Positions 43,060 through 52,473 of a stretch of 64,000 nt of DNA are shown here, piece after piece. The position numbers were made by a program, and so were the translations under genes. Each line of letters begins with the position of its first letter. Position 1 is the first letter of the stretch. The notes under the pieces were generated by a model that was given only the letters and a program-made list of their open reading frames with translations, was not told the origin of the DNA and searched no databases. Source of the stretch: Paludibacteraceae bacterium (GTDB lineage Bacteria; Bacteroidota; Bacteroidia; Bacteroidales; Paludibacteraceae); NCBI GenBank assembly GCA_016937795.1, contig JAFGVV010000005.1:1-64000 (forward strand), read 5' to 3'.

Positions 43060-43130
43060 AAGAATTTATTGTTTAATGATTTGTGTATTTGAAAAGTACT
43101 TTGAAATACAAAGTTTATATATAAAAAAAA

Positions 43131-43421
43131 TTATCGTATCAATTGTTCCAAAGCATTCAAATGGCTCTGAAAGCTTTCGCGACCAGATTCGGTGATCGAA
43201 TAGCGCGTGTTGGGTTTGCGTCCCACAAACTGTTTTACCGAGCAGATATATTCAAAACTTTCAAGTGCTTTTATGTGGCTGGCCAGATTTCCATCGGTCA
43301 GTTCAAGCAGTTCCTTTAGTGTGTTGAAGTCGGCATCGTCGTTCACCATCAGTACCGACATAATGCCGAGCCTGATGCGACTATCAAATGCTTTGTTCAG
43401 ATTGGAGATAATATTGGCCAT
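43131..43421 (-). CDS. Winged-helix transcriptional regulator (HTH_34-like, MarR fold)
   Basis: A 96-residue single winged-helix domain. It begins LNKAFDSRIRLGIMSVLM, the recognition region is NTLKELLELTDGNLASHIKALE (about 34-55), and the wing contains VGRKPNTRYSITESGRESF. Proteins of this form are small dimeric repressors with no separate ligand domain. It lies between a membrane protein gene (gap 5 bases) and creD (gap 71 bases), all on the minus strand. It is therefore probably an autoregulator of the operon and controls creD expression. Confidence 0.85.
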   Translation of the reverse strand: MANIISNLNKAFDSRIRLGIMSVLMVNDDADFNTLKELLELTDGNLASHIKALESFEYICSVKQFVGRKPNTRYSITESGRESFQSHLNALEQLIR

Positions 43422-43426
43422 ACGCT

Positions 43427-44029
43427 TTATTTTAAATCGTATTTTTTATAAAGAATAAGTCCGTAAATAATGTGGCATAGGCCAAAACCCAAAGTCCAGA
43501 ACAATAGTCCGTTGCATGGAAAAATGGCTGCCAACAAACCAAGCACAACCTGTAAAATGCCTAAATAATGAATTTCTTCGAAAGTGTATTTCGAAGCATT
43601 TATCAGTCCGAGTCCATAAAATATTAAGGTTACCGAAGCTACTATTTCCGCCTGACCTCTTACAAGACATACAATGGAAAAAATTCCTCCTGCCATCAAC
43701 GGAAGCGCCAGGTTGTAAATGGTTTTTAGTGTGGGTTTGTTGAAAAGTTTCTGATTGCGTTTGCGGGCTTTGCGCCACGAAAAATAAATAGCAAAGCCAA
43801 TAGAAAGTGTCAGGACTATTAATGCGTCAGCCACCAGAATAATAAGTTCCTGCCAATGATTGAAGTCGGTAGCTGCCGGGTTCTGCAACAGATAAAAATA
43901 TGCAAATGCTGCACCTGCAATAGCCATTGAGCCTGCGAAAATTCCTGCTAAACCACTCAAAGAAAGAAACTTTGAGGATTTTTCCATCATTTCTCTGATG
44001 GCTTTGATGTCGTCAATCTGCTTTTCCAT
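43427..44029 (-). CDS. Polytopic membrane protein of the creD operon
   Basis: A 200-residue protein with about six hydrophobic segments (LAGIFAGSMAIAGAAFAYFYL; ELIILVADALIVLTLSIGFAIYF; a third after a basic loop KARKRNQKLF; and three more to the C-terminus). I do not recognise a named family. The open frame continues to 44149, but the start at 44029 (MEKQIDDIKAIREMMEKSSK) is preferred. The upstream 40 codons are low-complexity and Phe/Ile/Lys-rich, whereas MEKQIDDIKAIREMMEKS is a sensible charged amphipathic N-terminus. It is first in the operon with the winged-helix regulator and creD, and may serve as a membrane sensor or target. Confidence 0.75.
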   Translation of the reverse strand: MEKQIDDIKAIREMMEKSSKFLSLSGLAGIFAGSMAIAGAAFAYFYLLQNPAATDFNHWQELIILVADALIVLTLSIGFAIYFSWRKARKRNQKLFNKPTLKTIYNLALPLMAGGIFSIVCLVRGQAEIVASVTLIFYGLGLINASKYTFEEIHYLGILQVVLGLLAAIFPCNGLLFWTLGFGLCHIIYGLILYKKYDLK

Positions 44030-44128
44030 ATAATATAAAAGTACTTTGAGTTGCAAAGTAAATGCTTTTATTTTATTCTGCAATGCAATTGTAGAAATAT
44101 TTTTGAAAATTCTTTTTTTTTGAAAAAT

Positions 44129-44160
44129 AAAACCCCGCCGAAAAATCATTCAGCGGGGTT
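44129..44160 (-). terminator. Intrinsic terminator of thrS
   Basis: On the minus strand AACCCCGC (44153-44160) pairs with GCGGGGTT (44131-44138), followed by TTATTTTTC. It lies about 35 bases beyond the thrS stop codon. Confidence 0.85.
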
Positions 44161-44163
44161 CTA

Positions 44164-44192
44164 AAGTCCCCCTTTAGGGGGATTTAGGGGCT
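44164..44192. repeat. CCCCTAAATCCCCCTAAAGG-type palindrome
   Basis: AGTCCCCCTTTAGGGGGATT with an adjoining TTAGGGGCTT, directly after the thrS stop codon. It belongs to the same G/C-run palindrome family as 8253-8361. Confidence 0.65.
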
Positions 44193-44194
44193 TC

Positions 44195-46135
44195 TTAGTA
44201 TTTACTTACGAGCGCATTCACTTCGTCGGTTACCAATTGAGCAAAGTCAGCTATCGACATTGAGTTTTGTTCGCCTCCGCCCTGACGACGAACAGCTACT
44301 TCGCCGTTTTCAGCTTCTTTTTCGCCTACAATAAGCATGTAAGGAATACGTTTCAACTCGTTGTCGCGGATTTTTCGTCCTACTTTTTCGTTACGGTCGT
44401 CCACTTGCACACGCACATCGGCGTTGTTCAGGGTTTTAGCCACTTCGTAAGCGTAATCGTTGAATTTTTCGCTGATAGGCAGAATTACCACCTGATCGGG
44501 AGTTAGCCACAATGGGAATTTACCAGCTGTATGCTCAATAAGCACAGCCACAAAACGTTCCATCGAACCAAATGGCGCACGGTGAATCATCACCGGACGA
44601 TGTTTCTGATTGTCGTCGCCTGTATATTCCAGTTCGAAACGTTCGGGCAAATTATAGTCCACCTGAATGGTTCCTAACTGCCAGCGACGGCCAATGGCAT
44701 CTTTCACCATAAAGTCGAGCTTAGGGCCGTAGAAAGCAGCTTCGCCAAGTTCTACTTTGGCTTTCAGGCCTTTGGCAGCACAAGCTTCGATAATAGCACT
44801 TTCGGCTTTTTCCCAGTTTTCGTCTGATCCGATATATTTTTCTTTATTGTTCGGGTCGCGCAGCGAAATTTGAGCTTCGAAGTTTTCGAATTCCAAAGCA
44901 TTGAAAATAATAAAGATAATGTCCATTACTTTCAAAAACTCATCTTTCAGCTGATCGGGGCGACAGAAAATATGTGCGTCGTCCTGTGTGAAGCTACGCA
45001 CACGTGTCAGTCCGTGAAGTTCGCCACTTTGCTCGTAACGATAAACGGTTCCGAATTCGGCCATGCGCACAGGCAGGTCTTTGTACGAACGTGGTTTGAA
45101 CTTGTATATTTCGCAGTGGTGCGGACAGTTCATAGGTTTCAGCAGATATTCTTCACCTTCTTCGGGCGTGTGAATTGGCTGAAACGAATCTTTACCATAT
45201 TTGGCATAGTGGCCAGAAGTTACATAAAGCTGTTTGTTTCCGATGTGCGGAGTCATTACCTGTTCGTAATCGAAACGACGCTGAATTTTTTTCAGGAAGT
45301 CTTCGAGGCGCAGACGTAAAGCTGTACCACGAGGCAACCACAATGGCAAACCTTTTCCCACCATTTCGGAGAAAGTAAACAGTTCGAGTTCTTTTCCGAT
45401 TTTGCGGTGATCGCGTTTTTTTGCTTCCTCCAGAAGTGCCAGATATTCATCGAGCATTTTCTTTTTCGGGAAAGTGATACCATATATACGGGTAAGCATT
45501 TTGCGTTTTTCGTCGCCGCGCCAGTAAGCACCTGCTACGCTGAGCAGTTTGATGGCTTTTATCTCGCCGGTGTGGGGCAGGTGAGGGCCGCGACAAAGGT
45601 CGGTAAAGTTACCCTGCGAGTAAAGTGTAATGGTTCCGTCGGCAAGATCGGTAATCAGTTCCACTTTATATTCGTCGCCTTTGGTTTCGAACATTTTAAG
45701 CGCGTCGGCTTTGCTAATGTCGTTACGAACAATAGGCTCTTTGCGTGCAGCAAGTTCTACCATTTTAGCTTCGATGGTAGCGAGGTCGGCTTCTTTAATC
45801 ACTGCCGTACCGGGATCTACATCGTAGTAGAAACCATTCTCAATGGCCGGACCGATACCGAATTTGATGCCCGGATACAACTCCTGGAGCGCTTCGGCCA
45901 TCAGGTGAGCCGACGAGTGCCAGTACGCATGTTTGGCTTCTTCGTCATCCCATTTGTGCAATTTGATGGTCGCATCGGTGTCGATAGGGCGCGAGAGGTC
46001 CCATATCTGTTCGTTTACTGTGATGGCCAGCACCTCCTGTGCCAGTCGTGAGCTGATACTCTCAGCTACTTGAAGTCCGGTAATGCCTTTTGCAAATTCG
46101 CGCACCGAACCGTCGGGGAATGTAATTTTAATCAT
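44195..46135 (-). CDS. thrS: Threonyl-tRNA synthetase
   Basis: A 646-residue class II synthetase of standard length. The TGS domain is at 1-62 ([15 protein letters not shown]). The editing domain (about 65-225) has the metal-type motif [11 protein letters not shown]. The catalytic core (about 245-540) shows [12 protein letters not shown] with the zinc-binding cysteine, the motif-2 region [20 protein letters not shown], and QDDAHIFC. The C-terminal anticodon-binding domain runs from about 545. A TATCTTTG box at 46177-46184 (minus) is a likely -7 element. The gene ends at the terminator 44129-44160, making it monocistronic. Confidence 0.97.
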   Translation of the reverse strand: MIKITFPDGSVREFAKGITGLQVAESISSRLAQEVLAITVNEQIWDLSRPIDTDATIKLHKWDDEEAKHAYWHSSAHLMAEALQELYPGIKFGIGPAIENGFYYDVDPGTAVIKEADLATIEAKMVELAARKEPIVRNDISKADALKMFETKGDEYKVELITDLADGTITLYSQGNFTDLCRGPHLPHTGEIKAIKLLSVAGAYWRGDEKRKMLTRIYGITFPKKKMLDEYLALLEEAKKRDHRKIGKELELFTFSEMVGKGLPLWLPRGTALRLRLEDFLKKIQRRFDYEQVMTPHIGNKQLYVTSGHYAKYGKDSFQPIHTPEEGEEYLLKPMNCPHHCEIYKFKPRSYKDLPVRMAEFGTVYRYEQSGELHGLTRVRSFTQDDAHIFCRPDQLKDEFLKVMDIIFIIFNALEFENFEAQISLRDPNNKEKYIGSDENWEKAESAIIEACAAKGLKAKVELGEAAFYGPKLDFMVKDAIGRRWQLGTIQVDYNLPERFELEYTGDDNQKHRPVMIHRAPFGSMERFVAVLIEHTAGKFPLWLTPDQVVILPISEKFNDYAYEVAKTLNNADVRVQVDDRNEKVGRKIRDNELKRIPYMLIVGEKEAENGEVAVRRQGGGEQNSMSIADFAQLVTDEVNALVSKY

Positions 46136-46176
46136 GATTTTTTGAACCTTACAAATGGTTTTTAAATTTTGAATTG

Positions 46177-46184
46177 CAAAGATA
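46177..46184 (-). promoter_or_regulatory. Candidate -7 box for thrS
   Basis: TATCTTTG on the minus strand about 42 bases upstream of the thrS ATG, identical to the -7 box of the tRNA promoter at 59179-59186. The -33 element is not obvious. Confidence 0.5.
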
Positions 46185-46280
46185 GAAAAAAAACTCTCCT
46201 TTTGTTTTAAGAAGTGATGATTTGTATGCTCTATTCAGAAGCTCTTAACCATAAATAAGTTTTCAAAACAGCATCTTATA

Positions 46281-46310
46281 TTGAATTCAGAAGAAAATTA
46301 TGTATTTTTG
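46281..46310 (+). promoter_or_regulatory. Promoter of tatA
   Basis: TTG at 46281-46283, 19-base spacer, TATTTTTG at 46303-46310. This fits the Bacteroidota consensus in both elements and spacing. The leader to the ATG at 46353 would be about 35 bases. Confidence 0.65.
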
Positions 46311-46352
46311 TAACGCAAAACTATTTTCAAATAAAATAATCAATTCAATACT

Positions 46353-46547
46353 ATGTATCCAAACATTATTCTTTTTTCGCTCGGTATGCCCGAGATTATT
46401 CTGATTGCATTGGCTATACTGCTTATTTTTGGTGGAAAAAAAATTCCTGAACTTATGCGCGGATTGGGTAAAGGCGTAAGTGAATTCAAAAAAGGAGTAA
46501 AAGATGTAGAAAACGAAATTACCAAAGATCCTTCTGAAGAAAAATAA
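46353..46547 (+). CDS. tatA: Twin-arginine translocase subunit TatA/TatE
   Basis: A 64-residue protein. One N-terminal transmembrane helix (about 12-27, [19 protein letters not shown]) is followed by the hinge and amphipathic helix ([22 protein letters not shown]) and a short charged tail. The [16 protein letters not shown] phrase is diagnostic of TatA/E. TatA oligomers form the conduit for folded, cofactor-bearing proteins exported by the Tat system. The upstream ATG is used because it sits well below the promoter at 46281-46310; a start at the second Met (MPEII) is also possible. TatC is not in the window. The neighbouring RluA-like gene is separated by a satellite tract. Confidence 0.93.
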   Translation: MYPNIILFSLGMPEIILIALAILLIFGGKKIPELMRGLGKGVSEFKKGVKDVENEITKDPSEEK

Positions 46548-46635
46548 CCCTCTCCTGAGGAAAGGGAACGTACATCTAATCAGCAATTATATTATCTGCT
46601 AACTTGATTTCTTGAAAATACATTAACTAATTGGC

Positions 46636-46733
46636 GGATTAACCAACCAATCAACCAATCAACCAATCAACTAATCAACTAATCAACTAATCAACCAATT
46701 AACCAATCAACCAACTAACTAATCCACCAATCC
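46636..46733. repeat. Octamer satellite tract reaching the rluA-like start codon
   Basis: AACCAATCAACC-type repeats run without a break up to the base before the ATG at 46734, so the immediate 5' leader of the pseudouridine synthase gene is satellite sequence. Confidence 0.9.
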
Positions 46734-47624
46734 ATGAAAAAAACCAAAGCGTCGGGCGAAACCACTCTCAGGGTGACCGAATCAGCCGAACTAATGCAGT
46801 TCTTACTTGCTAAAATGGGCGGCATGAGTCGTAATTCCGTCAAATCGCTTTTGTCGCATCGTCAGGTAATGGTCAATGGCAAGGTAACCACACTGTTTAA
46901 TACAGCGCTCAAAGCTGGCGATACGGTGTTGGTAAGCAGTGCGCGAGGCAATATTGAACTTACACATCCCAAGCTTAAAATTATTTTTGAAGATCAATAT
47001 CTTATTGTAGTTGAAAAGAAGGAAGGCTTGCTGACTGTGAGTACCGGAAAATCTGACGAAACAACCGCTTTTTCCATTCTGAAAAACTATGTAAAAAAGG
47101 CTTTGCCACAGAATCGTATTTATGTAGTGCACCGCCTCGATCGCGAAACTTCGGGCATTATTATGTTTGCCAAAACGCGCGAAATACAACTGGCACTTCA
47201 GGAAAACTGGCATCGTGTGATTACCCGTCGTGTGTATGTGGCTTTGGTGGAAGGTAAAGTGGAGAAACCCAAAGATACCATAGTAACGTGGCTCACCGAA
47301 AACGAAAAGTCGCTTAAAATTCATTCGAGTAATGTAGATAATGGCGGACAGCAGGCTGTAACGCATTATCGTACTTTAAAAGCCAACGATCGTTTCTCGT
47401 TGCTCGAAGTGGAGCTCGAAACCGGACGAAAAAATCAGATTCGTGTGCATATGCAGGATATCGGACACCCGATTGCAGGCGATAAGAAGTATGGTTCTGA
47501 AATTTCTCCTATCGGACGAATGGGCTTACATGCACGTGTGCTTGCTTTTATCCACCCAATGTCGCTCGAAAATGTAACTTTCGAAACACAGGTTCCCAAG
47601 AAATTTTCCTCGTTATTTCATTAA
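46734..47624 (+). CDS. RluA-family 23S/tRNA pseudouridine synthase
   Basis: A 296-residue enzyme isomerising uridine to pseudouridine in structured RNA. An S4 RNA-binding domain (about 15-75: LMQFLLAKMGGMSRNSVKSL, VMVNGKV) precedes the catalytic domain. The signature YVVHRLDRETSGIIMFAKT (130-148) contains the catalytic Asp136, and GRKNQIRVHMQDIGHPIAGD is motif III near 233-252. RluA/C/D subfamily and the target site cannot be assigned with confidence. Its 5' leader is entirely octamer satellite, and no Shine-Dalgarno-like or promoter element is seen within it. Transcription may read through from tatA upstream. Confidence 0.92.
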   Translation: MKKTKASGETTLRVTESAELMQFLLAKMGGMSRNSVKSLLSHRQVMVNGKVTTLFNTALKAGDTVLVSSARGNIELTHPKLKIIFEDQYLIVVEKKEGLLTVSTGKSDETTAFSILKNYVKKALPQNRIYVVHRLDRETSGIIMFAKTREIQLALQENWHRVITRRVYVALVEGKVEKPKDTIVTWLTENEKSLKIHSSNVDNGGQQAVTHYRTLKANDRFSLLEVELETGRKNQIRVHMQDIGHPIAGDKKYGSEISPIGRMGLHARVLAFIHPMSLENVTFETQVPKKFSSLFH

Positions 47625-47649
47625 GTAATTACGGATTATTCGTTTTGTA

Positions 47650-47684
47650 AAAGGCTAAGGTTTGATATCTTAAGCCTTTTTTTT
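47650..47684 (+). terminator. Intrinsic terminator of the RluA-like gene
   Basis: AAGGCTAAG ... CTTAAGCCTT with one bulge, followed by eight T residues, about 25 bases after the stop codon. Confidence 0.85.
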
Positions 47685-48220
47685 GTTATGGAATTTTGTA
47701 TCGTTTAATTTCTACAACTATCAAAATATAAACTTGATTCGGCATAATAAGGAGATGAATTAATTTATAATATAAAAATAATGCAGATCAATATCAATGA
47801 TTTTATATGGATATCTCATTTCATTAATGATATGGGATATAGTTATGATAAAGTTATAATATAGTTGTAATATAATTGAATATTCAACGAGTATTATATG
47901 TATGATAAGTGTTAAGTGAAAGGGTGTAGGATATGAAGCTATCTCTACTTTTGGCACATAGTGCACAACCAACGGTCAACGACACGAAGTGAGTTAATAG
48001 CTGTATTTTTCAACAAAAAGTTCACGGTAGCTGAAAATATCGAAAATGTTTTTAGCTACTGTGGTCGAAAATCTAATTTTTGCTGTAAAAACTATGTGTG
48101 GATGTTGTGTCCAAAAAAGTCAAGACGAGTTCAATTAATAAACTATTGCTGAAGGTAAATATGAACCTGTGTTTTTGTACAGCCTGTATGTTGTTTGGTT
48201 TTATTGAATATAGGGAAAAC
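47685..48220. other. AT-rich intergenic region left of the island
   Basis: Very AT-rich sequence with no recognisable gene. A 63-codon open frame at 47961-48152 has no family features. This segment would be the chromosomal sequence downstream of the tRNA if the 48221-59090 island were absent. Confidence 0.55.
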
Positions 48221-48266
48221 AAAAAGGACTTTCCACTCAAAGAAGTGAAAAGTCCTCGACAGTAGC
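48221..48266. repeat. Left direct repeat (attL-like), copy of tRNA 3' end and terminator
   Basis: 46 bases matching 59045-59090 with one substitution, same orientation. It includes the stem GGACTTTCCACT ... AGTGAAAAGTCC and the terminal GTAGC of the tRNA end. No tRNA body follows it here. Confidence 0.9.
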
Positions 48267-48770
48267 CTTACCTGATGAAATATCTAACTTAGAATTCTTG
48301 AATGACTTTGCAAAAGTGGTAGCGCTGATTGAAAGACTGGAGAGAGAAGAATTTCTTATTCGTACTTTAGGTTAAAGAGGTTAATTGAATGCGTTGGTTA
48401 ATTATACGTTTAAAAGAAATTCTATTCTGTTTAGAAGTTTATATTGTGTGTTTATGAAAAGTGCAAAAATAAAGATATGAATAGTAGTATTTTTGTGTGA
48501 GCTGATTGAAAACCGGATTAATTTTATTGGCAAATCTTTAGATTATACCGGTAAAACGAAAATGCTCTGTTACATTTGTATGTGTTTTGTGTATTGTTGA
48601 AACGTTTGATTTCAGAGTGAGTTTGTCAGAATAGTAATTTTACTATCTGTTGTTTACGCAATTAGAATCCGGGAAACAACCAATTGTTGTTTTTCGGATT
48701 TTTATTTTTTAATGAGTTGATTGTTTTCTAAAAATTATTATATCTTTATCACTTCAAAATTATTATAAAT
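48267..48770. other. Intergenic start of the island with a short ORF tail
   Basis: An open stretch continues from the left repeat to a stop at 48373-48375, encoding LPDEISNLEFLNDFAKVV and then ALIERLEREEFLIRTLG. It has no start codon of its own but is in the same repeat frame as the recombinase remnant at the right end. The rest (48376-48770) is AT-rich. A palindrome CCGGGAAACAACCAATTG-TTGTTTTTCGG near 48670-48700 resembles a weak terminator. No complete gene. Confidence 0.5.
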
Positions 48771-49505
48771 ATGTTATTAGCAGTTATAATTGACGATGAA
48801 AAAAATTCGTCAGAGTACCTGAAGAATATTATTGAACGGTATTTCAATTCACATATTCATATCACCGGAATTGCCGATAATATTGCTGAAGGTGTAAGCC
48901 TGATCAGAAACACAAATCCTGATATTGTTTTCCTGGATATAGAAATGCCTAATGAAAATGGGTTTAAATTGTTTGACTATTTCAATGGCGATGCAAAATT
49001 CGAAGTGGTTTTTACTACGGCACACGAGGAATATGCTATTAAAGCAATCAAAAACAATGCATTTGATTATTTGCTAAAACCGGTAGATAAAATAGACATT
49101 TTATCGCTCTTAAAGAAATACGAACTCAGAAAAGCAGAAAAACAAAAAAGTGCAATCAATCTTTTTAATATACGAAAAGGAGATTCCCGGAAAATTACAT
49201 TGACAACTCAATATGGGTCAGTATTTATCGAAGAATGTATTTTTCTGTACGCGAAAGCCGCAGGTTCATATTGCGAAATCAATACTATTGATGGACGAAG
49301 CATTGTCATTTCAAAACCTTTGGGCGATTTTGAAGAAATGACCAAAGAATTTAATTTTTTCAGAACTCACAAATCATACATCATTAACCTCGATCATATT
49401 AGTGAATTAATAAAGAAAGATGAGTATATGATTGTGCTGAAGAATGGATTAAGAATACCACTCTCGGTCAGAAAAAGAGATGAATTTATCGGGAAGATAT
49501 CATAA
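48771..49505 (+). CDS. LytTR-family response regulator
   Basis: A 244-residue two-component regulator. The receiver domain (1-118) has Asp8/Asp9, phospho-acceptor Asp56 (IVFLDIEMPNENGF), a Thr/Ala switch (FTTAHEEYA) and Lys103 (YLLKPVDKIDI). The C-terminal LytTR DNA-binding domain spans about 140-244 (GSVFIEECIFLYAKAAGSYCEI, HKSYIINLDHI, GLRIPLSVRKRDEF). LytTR regulators bind pairs of short direct repeats upstream of targets. Its 3' end overlaps the kinase gene by 26 bases, so they form a translationally coupled pair. It is the first complete gene of the putative island and probably regulates the adjacent surface protein genes, though no direct site was identified. Confidence 0.93.
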   Translation: MLLAVIIDDEKNSSEYLKNIIERYFNSHIHITGIADNIAEGVSLIRNTNPDIVFLDIEMPNENGFKLFDYFNGDAKFEVVFTTAHEEYAIKAIKNNAFDYLLKPVDKIDILSLLKKYELRKAEKQKSAINLFNIRKGDSRKITLTTQYGSVFIEECIFLYAKAAGSYCEINTIDGRSIVISKPLGDFEEMTKEFNFFRTHKSYIINLDHISELIKKDEYMIVLKNGLRIPLSVRKRDEFIGKIS

Positions 49506-52473
49506 ATATTATCTTTTACTTGTGTTTATAGGGCTGTTTTTAAATGCAGCTGCCTATAATACGGTGAACTACAATGCTAAAAATGGCATTGCAAGTAATG
49601 GTGTACGCAAAATTTTCATTGATCACATACATCGTGTCTGGCTGGGAACCGACAATGGCGTAAGCTGTATTACAGGAAATGGAATAAAGAATTACCTGTA
49701 TTCCAATGGTCTTGATTACAGTAAAATATGGGAAATTGAACAATGTCCCGACAGTTCGCTGTGGTTTGGGTCATTTGGCAATGGATTGTATGAATACAGG
49801 AACAACAAATTCTACAATTATCAATTGCCACGTTCACGTGCCAACAATTCGATCCGAAAGTTGAAATCTTTTGGAAAATATCTTTTTATAGGTACTGAAG
49901 CCGGACTCAATATTTTCGATTATCAAAAACGTGAATTCGTTCCTTTTAAAAATCTGAGCGAAAGAGATTCCTTTCAAATTCTCGATTTTTTTGAATACAA
50001 AAGTAAATTGTATTTCCAGTCGTTTTTTTATGGCACTTTTGAGATAAATCCGGAACAAAAGACTTTCAGGAACATTCGTTTTAAACAGTTTGAAAACAAA
50101 TGGAATTATTCGGCTTATCAGCACAATGGCACGTTGTTCCTTTCCCGTACCCGTTTCAACGAATCTGATCATCACAATCTTTTATTCTGGAAAGCAGATC
50201 GGTATTTGTCGGGAGCAAAACCCGACTCAATTGCCATTAATACTGTTATCTGGGAGTTTGCCAATACATCAGACAAAGAAATGTTTGCAGCCTGTTGGGG
50301 AGTGAGAGATAATAGTGGTGGACTGTATAAGCTTCGTGGAAAAAACATGCAAAGAATGAATGAAGCTATGGGCATAAACAGTAATCAGCTTCTGGATGTT
50401 GAGTACGATAAACTACTGAATAAACTATATGTAGCATCGATTGATAAGGGTTTGTATGTGATTGATTTGAATGAAATTGTTGTAAAATTGCCCTTCGAAG
50501 AAAAATCCGATATTCTGGATATGAAAATGTCGGCTGGGAGGATGTTTGTTTTGAAGAATGACACATTACAACTATACAGGGAGCGCCGATTGATAAAGTC
50601 GGTCACTATGACTGATGTCACAAAATTTATGAATCGGTACAAACCGGTTCGTACTTTCGACGATGCTGTTTTAAATGCAGAAAAGAGATTTCGCGATTTA
50701 AGTATTTCTGCCGACTATCTGGTGATTAACTCGAACTTTGCCGAAATACGGCTCGACTACGACCTGAATATTCTGGATTATATATTTTCCGGCTCCGATG
50801 GGAGGTTGTGCTTCCTGAGCAAAAATGATGTGCTGGTTTTTCGTGATTATGGAAATTCTGAATTTTGTGGGGACTTTGGTAAAGGAAAGCACTTTGTTTT
50901 TAAACATTGGATAAAGGGAAAAACGAACCCCAGGGATGTAAGCGGGCATTGCAGGTTGAATGATACCACATACCTGCTTGCAAGCGAAAACCAACGAATG
51001 TATCTGTATATACAAAACGACACCTTGTATAAGCGTTTCGAAAAACTTGGAAATGTACATCTGCCCACACACAACGATAGATTGGGAGAGAATAGTTTTG
51101 TGTCGGTCGATCAGTCAAATGTTTTGTACAAAGGTGTTTATGCAAAAGATTCTTTGTTGATGACAAAGCTAATTGATCTGAGACAGTTTGGTGTGATCGA
51201 GAGTTATTTTGTCCGTGCCGGAAACGGGTTGATAATTGTGGCCACAAACAAAGGTGGATTTGTGCTCGACCGGGATAATGTGTATCTGATTGATCATACT
51301 TATGGTTTACCCAGCGATCTTATTGTCAGGACGGCCACAGTGCTTAACGACAAAATTTACGCAGCTACAACTGCCGGTATATATCTGGTTGATGTAAAAA
51401 AACTCCGCAATTTAAAATTGAACTGGAAACTTTCGGCCCTTACAGTTTCTACAGATAGTATCAGCCGGAACTTTTCGAAGGCAGGTAAAATTAATTTTGG
51501 TCAAAAGCCAGCTGAAATTGTTGTAAGGTGGGAAATAAACAATCATCCGTATCCCGAAAATTTACAATACTCATACCGCATTGGCAGCGATAATTCGTGG
51601 TCGGCTGTGGCCACTCCGGGAAGCATAAAAATCAGCAATCCTCAGTATGGCATAACTGATTTATATCTCAGGGTTACGGATGATACAACCGGCAATAAAA
51701 CAATTGTACATTTATTAAGTTTCGATATACCAAAACCATTTTATTTGCAAATATGGTTTTATATCGTTTTAGCCATTGTATTTAGCGGAATCGGATTTTA
51801 TTTTACATACAGAATTCGGGTCAGAAAGCTAAAGGAGAAAACTGCTAAAGCCCAAATGGAAGCTTCCGAATTGCAGTTGAGATTAGATACTTTGCAGTTA
51901 CTCTTAAAGCCTCATTTTATATTCAATGCCCTGAGTTCGGTTCAGAATCTGATACTGAAAAACGAAACAGACAAAACGCTGGAATATACCGGCTATTTTG
52001 CAAAATTTCTGCGAGGCATTATGCAAAACTCAGGAGAAAGGCTCGTACCATTAAAAGAAGAGATTGACAATACCCTGCGTTATATTGAGCTTGAAAAGCT
52101 CCGGTTTAACGAAAACGTAGAGATAGTGTTGGATGTTGATCAGCAACTGAACATAAACGAAGTATTTATTATTCCTTTTCTGTTTCAGCCTTTTGTGGAG
52201 AATATATTTAAACATGCTTTTACAAAAGAAATAGCGAATCCACGTATCAACTTTAGCATTGCACTGACTGAAGACAGTATTATTTACAGTATTTCCGATA
52301 ACGGTAAAGGGCTTAATGGCCAAACCTACCACGATGTGATATCTAAATCCACTTCCAAAGGTCTAAAAATCACCCTTGCTCAACTTGCAAAATACTTCCC
52401 CGACAAGCATGCACTTACTGTTTCCGAAAATAACAAAGGCGGTGTCAGCTGGGTCGTTACTGTACAGTGCTGA
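49480..52473 (+). CDS. Sensor kinase with ligand-binding propeller, Y_Y_Y and LytS-type kinase domain
   Basis: A 997-residue membrane kinase. A signal peptide or anchor lies at about 8-25 (YYLLLVFIGLFLNAAAY). A large periplasmic region follows with two-component-propeller repeats (IFIDHIHRVWLGTDNGVSCI, DSSLWFGSFGNGLYEY, LFIGTEAGLNIFDY). A Y_Y_Y-like beta sandwich lies at about 645-750, a transmembrane helix at about 755-778, a coiled coil, and then the LytS/YehU-type kinase LLKPHFIFNALSSVQNLIL with His812. The ATPase has PFLFQPFVENIFKHAF and SDNGKGLNGQTY. The propeller lacks a fused receiver, so this is a classical sensor working with the overlapping LytTR regulator. Extracellular carbohydrate or peptide ligands are typical for this architecture; the ligand is unknown here. 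Confidence 0.92.
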   Translation: MNLSGRYHKYYLLLVFIGLFLNAAAYNTVNYNAKNGIASNGVRKIFIDHIHRVWLGTDNGVSCITGNGIKNYLYSNGLDYSKIWEIEQCPDSSLWFGSFGNGLYEYRNNKFYNYQLPRSRANNSIRKLKSFGKYLFIGTEAGLNIFDYQKREFVPFKNLSERDSFQILDFFEYKSKLYFQSFFYGTFEINPEQKTFRNIRFKQFENKWNYSAYQHNGTLFLSRTRFNESDHHNLLFWKADRYLSGAKPDSIAINTVIWEFANTSDKEMFAACWGVRDNSGGLYKLRGKNMQRMNEAMGINSNQLLDVEYDKLLNKLYVASIDKGLYVIDLNEIVVKLPFEEKSDILDMKMSAGRMFVLKNDTLQLYRERRLIKSVTMTDVTKFMNRYKPVRTFDDAVLNAEKRFRDLSISADYLVINSNFAEIRLDYDLNILDYIFSGSDGRLCFLSKNDVLVFRDYGNSEFCGDFGKGKHFVFKHWIKGKTNPRDVSGHCRLNDTTYLLASENQRMYLYIQNDTLYKRFEKLGNVHLPTHNDRLGENSFVSVDQSNVLYKGVYAKDSLLMTKLIDLRQFGVIESYFVRAGNGLIIVATNKGGFVLDRDNVYLIDHTYGLPSDLIVRTATVLNDKIYAATTAGIYLVDVKKLRNLKLNWKLSALTVSTDSISRNFSKAGKINFGQKPAEIVVRWEINNHPYPENLQYSYRIGSDNSWSAVATPGSIKISNPQYGITDLYLRVTDDTTGNKTIVHLLSFDIPKPFYLQIWFYIVLAIVFSGIGFYFTYRIRVRKLKEKTAKAQMEASELQLRLDTLQLLLKPHFIFNALSSVQNLILKNETDKTLEYTGYFAKFLRGIMQNSGERLVPLKEEIDNTLRYIELEKLRFNENVEIVLDVDQQLNINEVFIIPFLFQPFVENIFKHAFTKEIANPRINFSIALTEDSIIYSISDNGKGLNGQTYHDVISKSTSKGLKITLAQLAKYFPDKHALTVSENNKGGVSWVVTVQC

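Noticed and set aside
44030..44149. 40-codon N-terminal extension of the creD-operon membrane protein
   Set aside because: Low-complexity Phe/Ile/Lys-rich reading of upstream AT-rich DNA; the ATG at 44029 gives a sensible N-terminus.
47961..48152. 63-codon ORF left of the island
   Set aside because: No family resemblance, high Cys/Lys random-looking composition, no promoter; probably chance in AT-rich DNA.
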